Source: Anaerolineales bacterium (GTDB lineage: Bacteria; Chloroflexota; Anaerolineae; Aggregatilineales; J027). Taken from it: a DNA stretch of 64,000 nt. Under the pieces are notes generated by a model, which was given only the letters and a program-made list of their open reading frames with translations, ran no database searches and was not told where the DNA came from. The stretch is from contig JACKCI010000001.1 of the NCBI GenBank assembly GCA_020634155.1, forward strand, positions 372,001 to 436,000, written 5' to 3'. Numbering within the stretch: position 1 is the first letter of the stretch; the number at the start of each line of letters is the position of its first letter. Position numbers and translations under genes: made by a program. Positions 42,725-50,634 of the stretch are shown in pieces.

Positions 42725-44242
42725 CTAGTCACCGCCCCCCACCATATTCTCACGCGTGAGGGGGATGTTAATCGAGAATATGCTACCCTTACCGGGTTCG
42801 CTGTCCACCGTCGCTTGGCCGCTATGCTTGCGAGCCACATTCCGCACAATAAATAGCCCAAGGCCCGAACCGCGTATACCCTTATGTTCCTTGCGGCGCA
42901 CCCGTTGACCACGTTCAAAGAGACGGGCCAAGTCCTCTGGGGCAATTCCTAGGCCATTATCCCGCACCGCTAAAATGAGGGTATTCTGCTCAACGCGCCC
43001 TTCTACAACCACCTCACCCCGCTCTGGGGTGTATTTAATGGCATTCTCAACCAAGTTGGTCAAGGCACGCTCAGTCATCATTTCATCAATAAACATAATC
43101 GGCAAATTGGGAGCAATCTGAGTTTTAAGGGTGATATGTTTGTTGGCCGCCGCAGTCGCTAACGTAGAAACCACTTTGTTAATCATGGCAGCAGGGTCAC
43201 ATGTCTCGCGCCGGATATCGTAGACATCCATCTCGGGGTCAAGGCGACCCGCATCCAAGACCTTTTCCACCAAGTTGCTCATATCATTGATACTGGTCAA
43301 AATTTTGGCAATAAAGGCCGATTGGGTTTCATTGACTGACCCCACCATGCCCAACATATCAACATAGCCCTTAGCAGCCGTCATCGGTGAACGAATGTCA
43401 TGCGAAACCGTATGTAAAAAGTCGCTCATGTTCTCACTTAAGCGCTTAAAGCGTGTGACATCCCGCAAGACCATCAACCACCCACGCGGCTCTCCTGCCT
43501 CACTCCGCACCTCTGAAACATGCGGAGAGAAGGTCCGCTCATCGTTGGACGCAAACTCAACATCATGACGAGCATTGGCACCAGCACGAATCAATTCTTG
43601 GAGGGCCTCACTCTCGACCACCGCATTAAATGGCTTGCCAACCGCATCACTAACACCAAATAATATCTGGGCGGCGGGGTTGAAAACCTGCACATTGTAG
43701 TGGGTATCCACAATAATAATCGGTTCAAAGTCATTAGCAAGCAACGCGCTCAACTGCTCACGCCCGCTACGTTCCTGTTCCTGCATATAGGCCTGATTAA
43801 TAGCAAGGGCAGTCTGCTGGCGCAATAAGGCCAATAAACTGTCTACCTCAGCTGTCAATGTTGGAATTTCATCAAATCCCAGCCAAAGGGTTGCGTGAAG
43901 TGGTGCATGAACAGGCAGAGCAAAGATTGAAACCATTTTCAGCGGTAGTGAGGGGCAATCTGGAATCTGCTGAAAATCCACAATATCGCCATCCCCAACT
44001 TGGCGACAAAAGGCATCAACCGCCGAATCAGCGTCTGCCAAAATGCTCGCTTGAACACCCACTGCTACAACAGTTTGTTGCATGCCTTCATCTAGCAAAA
44101 GACGGGCGCTTTCAGCCCCCATCATCAGGCAAATGGTCTCAAGGCTTTCACGGAGGGTCTCGCCAATCTCGTGTCTATTGGCAAGCAATTGCTCATAGGT
44201 TTTCGATAGTCGGTTGATGATAGCAAGCGTCGATAAGCTCAC
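42725..44242 (-). CDS. GAF-PAS sensor histidine kinase
   Basis: 505 residues, no membrane helix. A degenerate GAF-like domain (about 25-150; RESLETICLMMGAESARLLL) is followed by a PAS domain (about 162-265; ANDFEPIIIVDTHYNVQVFN). HisKA follows with His281 in HTVSHDIRSPMTAAKGYVDM. The HATPase domain has NLVENAIKYTPERGEV, VRDNGLGIAPED and GIRGSGLGLFIVRNVARKHS. The start is a GTG at 44242. It senses an internal or bound-ligand signal that cannot be named, and no response regulator is adjacent. A TGCTATAAT promoter lies about 50 bases upstream. Confidence 0.88.
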   Translation of the reverse strand: MSLSTLAIINRLSKTYEQLLANRHEIGETLRESLETICLMMGAESARLLLDEGMQQTVVAVGVQASILADADSAVDAFCRQVGDGDIVDFQQIPDCPSLPLKMVSIFALPVHAPLHATLWLGFDEIPTLTAEVDSLLALLRQQTALAINQAYMQEQERSGREQLSALLANDFEPIIIVDTHYNVQVFNPAAQILFGVSDAVGKPFNAVVESEALQELIRAGANARHDVEFASNDERTFSPHVSEVRSEAGEPRGWLMVLRDVTRFKRLSENMSDFLHTVSHDIRSPMTAAKGYVDMLGMVGSVNETQSAFIAKILTSINDMSNLVEKVLDAGRLDPEMDVYDIRRETCDPAAMINKVVSTLATAAANKHITLKTQIAPNLPIMFIDEMMTERALTNLVENAIKYTPERGEVVVEGRVEQNTLILAVRDNGLGIAPEDLARLFERGQRVRRKEHKGIRGSGLGLFIVRNVARKHSGQATVDSEPGKGSIFSINIPLTRENMVGGGD

Positions 44243-44294
44243 GGTTCGGTTATCTCACACTCTCAAAATATCATTGCGGGTATAGTGCGTTGAA

Positions 44295-44303
44295 ATTATA
44301 GCA
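44295..44303 (-). promoter_or_regulatory. Extended -10 promoter of the GAF-PAS kinase
   Basis: Minus-strand TGCTATAAT (44303-44295), about 47 nt upstream of the GTG start at 44242. Confidence 0.6.
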
Positions 44304-44351
44304 CTCCGTCGCCTCTGGGCAAAATATCAATCCCCATGTAGACTCTTTGAC

Positions 44352-46568
44352 ATGAAGAAACTAACCTTACTCCTGACCATCCTAACATTTATCATCCCTG
44401 TTCAACATTCACGCACCAACGCCCAAAGCAATACTGTGCCGCTTTATGGTTTGTTTGAAGCAACCTTCGCGGTACGGGGTGACTACACCAACCCCTATAA
44501 TCCTGATGAGGTCAATGTAACCGCAACCTTAACCTCCCCCACCAATAAGACCTTCGTTATTCCCGCGTTCTACATTCAGCCCTACCGTGACACTTGTCGG
44601 GGGACTTGTCCTTCTGAACAATTGGAGATGGATGGCGCGGGTGGATGGCACCTCCGTTTCACGCCAACTGAATTGGGCGAATGGCGCTACCGAGTCAGCG
44701 CCCAAGTCGGCAATGAAACCCTCAATGTGACCAGCGGGCAATTTGAAGTGGTGGAAAGTGCTGCACCGGGTTTTGTTCGGGTAGCCCCCAACCAACGCTA
44801 TTTTGAATTTGATAATCAAACGCCCTATTTTCCGGTTGGACAAAATCTAGGCTGGTCATGGCAAGCAGGTGGTGGAATCTATACCTATCTCGAATGGCTC
44901 ACCAATTTGGCGGATGCTGGAGCCAACTACGCCCGCATCTTTATTGATGTACCTTGGTTCATTGGGCTGGAATGGACTTCACCCGCTGGACAATATGAGG
45001 CAGGTCAACAGGCCGCATGGCGCTTCGACCAGATTTTGGACGCCGCCACCGAACAAGGCATTTATCTGCAAGTCGTTCTGGTATGGGATCAGGCCTTCCG
45101 TGAGTACACAGGGGTTCCGGTCAATGTTCCTACCAACCCACCCCGTCCCGATATTGGGGCCGACTTTGACAATCACCCCTACAATGTACGCCAAGGCGGT
45201 AGTCTGCAAGGCCCCGGTGAGATATTCCTCAACAGCATCGCACAAGATTGGTTGGCAAACCGCCTCCGCTATATCGCGGCACGCTGGGGCTATAGCCCGC
45301 AGATTTTTGCATGGGAAATCGTCAGTAATTTTGACCGCATCGCAGGCTTTACCCCTGACCGTGATATAAACTGGCTGATGGGTGTTATTGAGAATTTCCA
45401 GCGTAATGACCCCAATGACCATCTCATGACAGTCAGCACCCGCAGCTTCTACGCCTCCCTGCAAAGCAACCCGCTCATAGATTTCAGCCAAACCCAAGTC
45501 TATCAAGCCCGCCCAATCGAACAGGCTGCCGACCAAACCACCAGCGTATTTGCCACCGTTTCCCAATACCGCGCACTGGTAGAGCATCCCGTTTTATTGA
45601 CTGAATTTTCGCTTAATCCTTGGTTTGAGCCTACCGCCGACGACCCAACGGGTATTCACATCCAAAATAGCATCTGGTCTGCTGTATTTTCAGGAGCCGC
45701 GGGAGGGGCTATGTCATGGTGGTGGGATACCTATATTGCACCCCAAAACCTCTATCACCTTTATACGGGCCTAGCATTCTTTGCCGATGGCATCCCTTGG
45801 AACACCAGTACCTTTATTCCTGCTGAGGTTGGATTTGTCAGCAGCGCCAGCATCGAATATGAAGCACTACGCATCACCGATTTTAACCGACAATTTCGGA
45901 GCGCGTCCCCCGACGGCCTAATCTATCATTTAACAGCAGACGGCGCGGCTCCGCCTACGACACAGATGTCCAGTTATCTCTATGGACAACAATTCAACAC
46001 CACCAACCGACGTGCGGAAACTTTTATTATCACGCCCCCCGTCGATACCACTTTCATCGTTGGTATTCGTAATGTTTCGACCGCAGCCGATGCTCAGTTG
46101 ACTATCTCGGTAGATGGTGATGTCGTGTTTATTTCTGACCTCTCTGCCAATACGGGTGAAACAACCTTTCGACTACCCATCAAGGCAGGTCACCACACGG
46201 TTGTACTCGAAAATACAGGTGCCGACTGGCTTCAACTCGAATACTTGGAGGTCAGCGCCTATCGCTCACCCCTCCGCAGCCTTGCCTTGGTCGATTCAGA
46301 GGCAGGTATCGCGCTCATATGGCTCCATCACCGCGACTATACATGGCAGCAAGTTCAAGCTGGCACCGATATCACCCCCCTCAATGGACGCCTTGACCTG
46401 CCCAATATGCCAACTGGAAGTTATCGTATTGAGTTCTGGGATACCGCCACTGGAAACGTAGTTGGCGAAGATCATGTACAGGTGCTAGAGGAAGATCACA
46501 GTGTGTTACATATCGCCCTCCTACCCATCAGCACGCAGCTCGCCTTGCGTGTCTTCCGCATCAACTAG
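44352..46568 (+). CDS. Secreted glycosidase-like protein with DUF5060-type Ig domain
   Basis: 738 residues. Signal peptide (about 1-25), an Ig-like DUF5060-type domain (about 32-135: YGLFEATFAVRGDYTNPYNP, GAGGWHLRFTPTELGEWRYR), then a clan-A TIM barrel (about 145-500: FPVGQNLGWSW, WSPQ-type strands, HPVLLTEFSLNPW). A carbohydrate-binding-like beta domain closes it. The nucleophile Glu418 (LLTEF) is present. The acid/base site, usually WExxNE, reads W-E-I-V-S-N, with Asn326 in place of Glu. It may bind rather than cut glycans, or use another acid. Confidence 0.75.
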   Translation: MKKLTLLLTILTFIIPVQHSRTNAQSNTVPLYGLFEATFAVRGDYTNPYNPDEVNVTATLTSPTNKTFVIPAFYIQPYRDTCRGTCPSEQLEMDGAGGWHLRFTPTELGEWRYRVSAQVGNETLNVTSGQFEVVESAAPGFVRVAPNQRYFEFDNQTPYFPVGQNLGWSWQAGGGIYTYLEWLTNLADAGANYARIFIDVPWFIGLEWTSPAGQYEAGQQAAWRFDQILDAATEQGIYLQVVLVWDQAFREYTGVPVNVPTNPPRPDIGADFDNHPYNVRQGGSLQGPGEIFLNSIAQDWLANRLRYIAARWGYSPQIFAWEIVSNFDRIAGFTPDRDINWLMGVIENFQRNDPNDHLMTVSTRSFYASLQSNPLIDFSQTQVYQARPIEQAADQTTSVFATVSQYRALVEHPVLLTEFSLNPWFEPTADDPTGIHIQNSIWSAVFSGAAGGAMSWWWDTYIAPQNLYHLYTGLAFFADGIPWNTSTFIPAEVGFVSSASIEYEALRITDFNRQFRSASPDGLIYHLTADGAAPPTTQMSSYLYGQQFNTTNRRAETFIITPPVDTTFIVGIRNVSTAADAQLTISVDGDVVFISDLSANTGETTFRLPIKAGHHTVVLENTGADWLQLEYLEVSAYRSPLRSLALVDSEAGIALIWLHHRDYTWQQVQAGTDITPLNGRLDLPNMPTGSYRIEFWDTATGNVVGEDHVQVLEEDHSVLHIALLPISTQLALRVFRIN

Positions 46569-46572
46569 ACAG

Positions 46573-46609
46573 AAAAAATCCGACCCCAGCTAGATGTGGG
46601 GTCGGATTC
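46573..46609 (-). terminator. Rho-independent terminator of the LysM glycosidase-like gene
   Basis: A perfect 10-bp stem, ATCCGACCCC (46578-46587) with GGGGTCGGAT (46598-46607). On the minus strand it is followed by TTTTTT, placing it 20 bases after that gene's stop; it may also serve the convergent plus-strand gene. Confidence 0.85.
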
Positions 46610-46628
46610 GATGAGCAAGGCTAAGGGC

Positions 46629-48050
46629 TTATTCCTGCGGGGTGTTAATCATATCACGAATAACAAGAAACACCGGACGGGGATTACCTTCAGGGTCAAG
46701 CATACTCCAATAGCATTGGTAAGCCACCAACCCATAAACTTGGCAATCATTCAAGTTCCAGATAAACATTGGACCAACATAGTCAAGTGTGCGCCCTAAT
46801 GTAAAGGCACGCATGGTATATTGAGATTGCTCGTCTAAGGAAACGGCCTCGACAAAGGAGAAGTCGGGGCTAACTTCTACCGGGAAGTTATCTGATGACC
46901 CCCAGCCAAATTCAGTAACCCAAATGAAGGTAGCCGTATCTTCGTTCTCTAGCATAATTGCATAGTAATCTTGCAACGTCTCAAGGAAGAAGAAACTTGG
47001 GTGATTGTCCCATTGCGAAATCACAGGATTATTGCCGCAGCAGGTGCTATCCGGCGGGTTGGCCCAGCCATAGGGGTGAGCGCCGATAGCATCAGAATAA
47101 TCTGCAACTCCCGCTTGGTACATCTGGCTCAGGAAGACACGGTCGTCCACAGCATTGGTACCATCATTTAAGCCTGTTGGCGCAAGACCCGCTGTAACCA
47201 CAATAGCATTGGTATCAGCCGCTTTAATCGCCGCATACGCTAAACGCAGCATACTAACGTATTCGGCTCCACCTAAAGGCTTATTGTTCCAATTTTGGCG
47301 CAGGTTCGGCTGACGCCAAATTTCATAAGCATCAATTCGGTCACCATAACGCGTTGCAAGTGCCGCTACAAAATCTGCATAATCTTGGTAATTGGTCGGC
47401 GGGGCCTCTCCATCACCAATGTAGTTATGTGACCAACTCGGCGCAGTCGTGACCGTCAACAAGATATTGGCACCCGTTGCGTCCAACGTATCAATCAACG
47501 TATCAAGGCTGGCATAATCAATCACGCCCTTGCTGGATTCGTAGGCTTCCCAGCGAATCTCTTGCTTCACCCATGATGCCCCTAGCTCCACCACGCGCTC
47601 GGCAACCCGTGCCATATCTAGATTCTCACCCACCACCTCCACATCAACCCCATAAGCAAAGGGGACATTGGGCGCGGTGCCACCCGTGGTATCCGCTGGA
47701 GTGGGTGGATCGGTCGGCTGGACTTCGGGTGGTACAGGTGTTGTTGCTACAGGTTCGGGTGTCACTGCGGGTTGCTCAATAGTGGTAACCCCCGGACGAA
47801 TACGCAACTGCTGCCCAATCACAATCTGATTGGGGTCTTGCAAGTTATTGAGCGCTACAATAGCCGCAACCGTCGTATTGTAATTGAGCGCTATTCGATA
47901 GAGATTTTCGCCTTGAGCAACGGTATGGATGATTTCAGCAGGGGTAGCAGATGGTGGTTGACCACCGCCATCTTGCGCCATCGCAAACTGCGGTAATCCA
48001 ACCAGCAATATCACAATGGCGATAATAAACAAACGTTGCAAACCTTGCAT
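46629..48050 (-). CDS. Secreted LysM protein with clan-A glycosidase-like domain
   Basis: 473 residues. Signal peptide (about 1-25), one LysM domain (about 42-84: HTVAQGENLYRIALNYNTTV), a Thr/Pro linker to 127, and a GH39/GH5-like TIM barrel (130-470: FAYGVDVEVVGENLDMARVA). The nucleophile Glu380 is in FIWVTEFGWGSS. The acid/base loop, usually EIWNEPN, reads E-I-W-R-Q-P-N, so Gln247 replaces the catalytic Glu. Four Cys (DSTCCGN, NDCQVYGLVAYQC) suggest disulfides. LysM would hold it at wall glycan. SD AGGAGG. Confidence 0.8.
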   Translation of the reverse strand: MQGLQRLFIIAIVILLVGLPQFAMAQDGGGQPPSATPAEIIHTVAQGENLYRIALNYNTTVAAIVALNNLQDPNQIVIGQQLRIRPGVTTIEQPAVTPEPVATTPVPPEVQPTDPPTPADTTGGTAPNVPFAYGVDVEVVGENLDMARVAERVVELGASWVKQEIRWEAYESSKGVIDYASLDTLIDTLDATGANILLTVTTAPSWSHNYIGDGEAPPTNYQDYADFVAALATRYGDRIDAYEIWRQPNLRQNWNNKPLGGAEYVSMLRLAYAAIKAADTNAIVVTAGLAPTGLNDGTNAVDDRVFLSQMYQAGVADYSDAIGAHPYGWANPPDSTCCGNNPVISQWDNHPSFFFLETLQDYYAIMLENEDTATFIWVTEFGWGSSDNFPVEVSPDFSFVEAVSLDEQSQYTMRAFTLGRTLDYVGPMFIWNLNDCQVYGLVAYQCYWSMLDPEGNPRPVFLVIRDMINTPQE

Positions 48051-48118
48051 CGTGCTGGCCTCCTAAGCATGCATAAGTACCTTAGTTGAATGATAGTCTA
48101 GTTTCATTAGAAACGCCA

Positions 48119-49360
48119 TTATTCTTCGACATGGGGAGAGGGCAAGGTAAACAAAAATGTAGACCCTACACCTAGCTCACTCTCTAGCCACATACGACCA
48201 CCATGCGCTTCTACAATTCGTTTGGCAATGGCTAATCCAAGGCCCGTTCCTTGAGTGCCTTCTGAACCCGGTACACGAAAGAACTTTTCAAACATGCGAC
48301 GTTGATGTTCTTCAGAAATCCCCGGCCCTGTGTCTTGCACCGCCAATCGCACCCAATTCAGTTGGTCATCGGGTGTAACATGGCAGATAATCTCGCCGTT
48401 CTCTCGATTGTATTTGATGGCATTCGTCAAGAGATTCAGTAATACCTGCTTGGTCTTGCCACGGTCGGCCTTCAAGGTCAGCACATCACCTTCAAAACGC
48501 ATCGTAATATGTTTCTCGGCGGCTTGGTGACGTACAATCTCAAGGCTTTCTTCTACCAGTTGTCGCCCTTCAAATACTTCAAGTTCTATACGAGTACGAC
48601 CTGACTCAAGACGGGCTAAATCTAGAAAGTCAGTAGCCATCCGGCTCAGGCGCTCGGTTTCGCTTTGCATTGTTTGAATTATGGTAGAACGGCGGTCATC
48701 TGGCAAATTCGGTCGCAAGAGTAAAACGGTGCTGGCCTTCAATGCAGCAAGGGGCGTCCGCAATTCGTGTACCATCTCGGCAATAAAGTCACTTTGCTGA
48801 AATAAACGCGCATTTTCAATAGCAATTGCCGCTTGGGCTGCCAAGGTGCTGAGGGTATCCATATCTTCTTCTGTCCAAGGACGGTCATCAATCTTATTCA
48901 GGGCTTCAACCACCCCAATGATGCGTCCATGCGCTTCCATCGGTACCCCAAGCAAATTGCGTGTGTTAAAACGAATAATTTTATCAACTTGGCTAAAAAA
49001 TCGCTTCTCATTGCGGGTATCTTCAACCAGAACTGGCTCACCCGTTGTTGCAACCCACCCCGCAAGACTGCCCTCAATTGGGACCGGTACAGCCGCCATC
49101 GCCCCCGGACTCATATTTGTCGAAGCCTCAAAACGTAGCTCCCCAGTGGTTGGGTCAATCAGCAGAATAGATGCCTCTTCAGTCTCCGTTAGTTCCGTCG
49201 CTGCTCGGCTAATCTTATTCAGCAATGTCCCTACATCAAGTGTCGAATTAAGTTGACGGCTAATTTCCATCAAGCGTTCATAACGCGCCATCAAGCGCAT
49301 ATACTTGCGGGCGGGGTCTTCATTGGGATTGTTAGCGGGTACATCGAGTCTGCCACTCAT
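48119..49360 (-). CDS. GAF-domain sensor histidine kinase
   Basis: 413 residues from the ATG at 49360 (a TTG at 49363 is in frame). A GAF domain (about 40-185; ASILLIDPTTGELRFEASTN, GWVATTGEPVLVEDTRNEKR) precedes HisKA with His198 in FIAEMVHELRTPLAALKAST. The HATPase has NLLTNAIKYNRENGE, VQDTGPGISEEH and GTGLGLAIAKRIVEAHGG. It is cytoplasmic. No SD is obvious, and an IscB-derived element ends 27 bases upstream, so its original promoter may have been displaced or now lies inside that element. Confidence 0.9.
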   Translation of the reverse strand: MSGRLDVPANNPNEDPARKYMRLMARYERLMEISRQLNSTLDVGTLLNKISRAATELTETEEASILLIDPTTGELRFEASTNMSPGAMAAVPVPIEGSLAGWVATTGEPVLVEDTRNEKRFFSQVDKIIRFNTRNLLGVPMEAHGRIIGVVEALNKIDDRPWTEEDMDTLSTLAAQAAIAIENARLFQQSDFIAEMVHELRTPLAALKASTVLLLRPNLPDDRRSTIIQTMQSETERLSRMATDFLDLARLESGRTRIELEVFEGRQLVEESLEIVRHQAAEKHITMRFEGDVLTLKADRGKTKQVLLNLLTNAIKYNRENGEIICHVTPDDQLNWVRLAVQDTGPGISEEHQRRMFEKFFRVPGSEGTQGTGLGLAIAKRIVEAHGGRMWLESELGVGSTFLFTLPSPHVEE

Positions 49361-49389
49361 CAAAATATCAGGCGCGGATAACCCTAGCG

Positions 49390-49614
49390 TCAGCTATGGG
49401 AAGAAGCGCCATCTCTCCTTTCACGTAAGTGTAACCATCCGATTGTGAAAAAACGGTGATGGAGGCCTTGTGGTGTGCCTGTTGCGGTGGTGATATTGAA
49501 ACTCCCACTCGCACAAACAGCAACCTTCCCCGCCTTCAATAGTTGCTGCACCCGTGCAGGGCTACATGGCATCAAGGGTTCTTTGTTCTTGTCCAGTACA
49601 AACACGCTCTGCAT
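49390..49614 (-). pseudogene. iscB: Internally deleted IscB (RRXRR/PLMP N-terminus fused to IscB C-terminal tail)
   Basis: 74 codons, ATG at 49614. Residues 1-30 (MQSVFVLDKNKEPLMPCSPA, then RVQQLLKAGK) are the RRXRR/PLMP start of IscB, the OMEGA RNA-guided nuclease of IS200/IS605-type elements. From about residue 29 the frame continues KVAVCASGSFNITTATGTPQ and ends near RRDGASS. That matches the IscB C-terminal tail, where (G)RVAVRASGSFNI-like sequence leads to a final RxDG. RuvC, bridge helix and HNH are absent, so about 350 codons seem lost in one in-frame event. A functional nuclease is excluded. The N-terminal match is strong; the C-terminal match is from memory of the family. Confidence 0.78.
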
Positions 49615-49866
49615 TGAAAGTTACCTTCCAGTCTCGCCTTACGGCATCACCGCGTCCATGTTAGCAGGTGGTTTTATATGTAACCGACACTGGCTGACTC
49701 CCATATCGTCCTGTTTAATCGTCTACCGCAGGGTTCGGGGCTGGTGAAGCAACCCGAAATGCCTATATCTATTCACCCGTAACGTAGCCAATTGTTTCCG
49801 ACGGACTGAGACTGGTAAGCATTGGGGAAGATCCACCCGCCTTTATGCGTGGGGATGCTTACTCCC
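49615..49866 (-). ncRNA. Candidate HEARO / omega RNA upstream of the iscB remnant
   Basis: 252 non-coding bases lie directly 5' of the iscB start, where IscB omega RNAs are encoded. Complementary segments on the minus strand: TAAGCAT (49861-49855) with ATGCTTA (49822-49816), enclosing an imperfect hairpin ATCC...GGAT; CCAGTCTC (49815-49808) with GAGACTGG (49635-49628), a long-range closing stem; TTCGGG (49758-49753) with CCCGAA (49739-49734); and GGTGAA (49777-49772) with TTCACC (49748-49743), which lies in the loop of the previous stem and would form a pseudoknot. In omega RNAs the guide is at the 5' end, which here falls at the end of sir2. Confidence 0.7.
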
Positions 49867-50631
49867 TTACATCTCACTCTCAACTTGGCTCACGATGCGG
49901 GGCAACACGTCTGCAACATCACCATGAATGACGACATCAGCGGTTCTATCGTAACTTGTTTCCTGCAAATCGACCAAAATTAGCTTGCCCCCGTGCCGTT
50001 GCACCAAACGCGGCAAATCTGCCGCAGGTTGTACCACCAACGACGAACCTGCTACCAACATCACATCAGCTTGGCGCGAATCTTGTTCGGCCTTAAGAAG
50101 CACCCGCGCTGGTAACTGCTCTCCAAACAGCACTACATTGGGTTTCAGAACGCCCCCACAGGCATGGCATAGCGGGACTTCCCAAGGATCACTTTCCAAA
50201 AACACTTTTAATATTGGTGCAGCATCATAAACACGAAAACATGAGATACACGTCATCTCACGGATATGACCATGAACTTCATGAACGGTTGCTGACCCAG
50301 CACGCGTATGCAATAAGTCAATGTTTTGGGTAATGACACTTTTTAAAATACCCAATGTCTCTAGCCGAGCCAGCGCAATATGAGCAGAATTTGGGGATGC
50401 TTCGACAATCCTTTGTGCCAAGGGACGAATCCATTCAAAAAAAGCACGCGGTTGATACCGAAACCCAAACAATGATGCGACTTCAAAAGGGTTAGCATTG
50501 GTCCACAATCCAGATGTTTCCGAGCGGAAATCGGGAATACCCGATGGGGTGCTTATTCCGGCTCCAGTTAAGGCCACTGCATACCGAGCCTCGCGCAATA
50601 AGCGACTTGCCGCATCAATCAAGCCTTGCAT
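49867..50631 (-). CDS. cobB: Sir2-family NAD-dependent protein deacylase
   Basis: 254 residues. NAD site AVALTGAGISTPSGIPDFRS, catalytic region VITQNIDLLHTRAGS and VHEVHGHIREM (His), with a Cys4 zinc module in CISCFRVYD and CHACGGVLKPNVVLFGE. SLVVQPAADLPRLV and a final Rossmann strand follow. It removes acyl groups from lysines using NAD+. It lies three bases after the receiver-ATPase gene (SD inside that gene), so they are co-transcribed. Its stop coincides with the left edge of the IscB-derived element, and the last few residues (VESEM) could have been altered by the insertion. Confidence 0.92.
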   Translation of the reverse strand: MQGLIDAASRLLREARYAVALTGAGISTPSGIPDFRSETSGLWTNANPFEVASLFGFRYQPRAFFEWIRPLAQRIVEASPNSAHIALARLETLGILKSVITQNIDLLHTRAGSATVHEVHGHIREMTCISCFRVYDAAPILKVFLESDPWEVPLCHACGGVLKPNVVLFGEQLPARVLLKAEQDSRQADVMLVAGSSLVVQPAADLPRLVQRHGGKLILVDLQETSYDRTADVVIHGDVADVLPRIVSQVESEM

Positions 50632-50634
50632 GAG

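Larger units (their letters stand above)
49390..49866 (-). mobile_element. Non-autonomous IscB/HEARO element remnant
   Basis: Combines the candidate HEARO/omega RNA (49615-49866) and the shrunken iscB (49390-49614), between the sir2 stop and the kinase start. No TnpA or target duplication is visible, as expected for IS200/605-like elements. Boundaries are approximate: the left end is placed just after the sir2 stop, the right end at or shortly after the mini-frame's stop. Confidence 0.65.

Noticed and set aside
49475..49747. 90-codon plus-strand frame across the IscB remnant
   Set aside because: Antisense to the recognisable RRXRR sequence and part of the RNA region; no SD and no family features.
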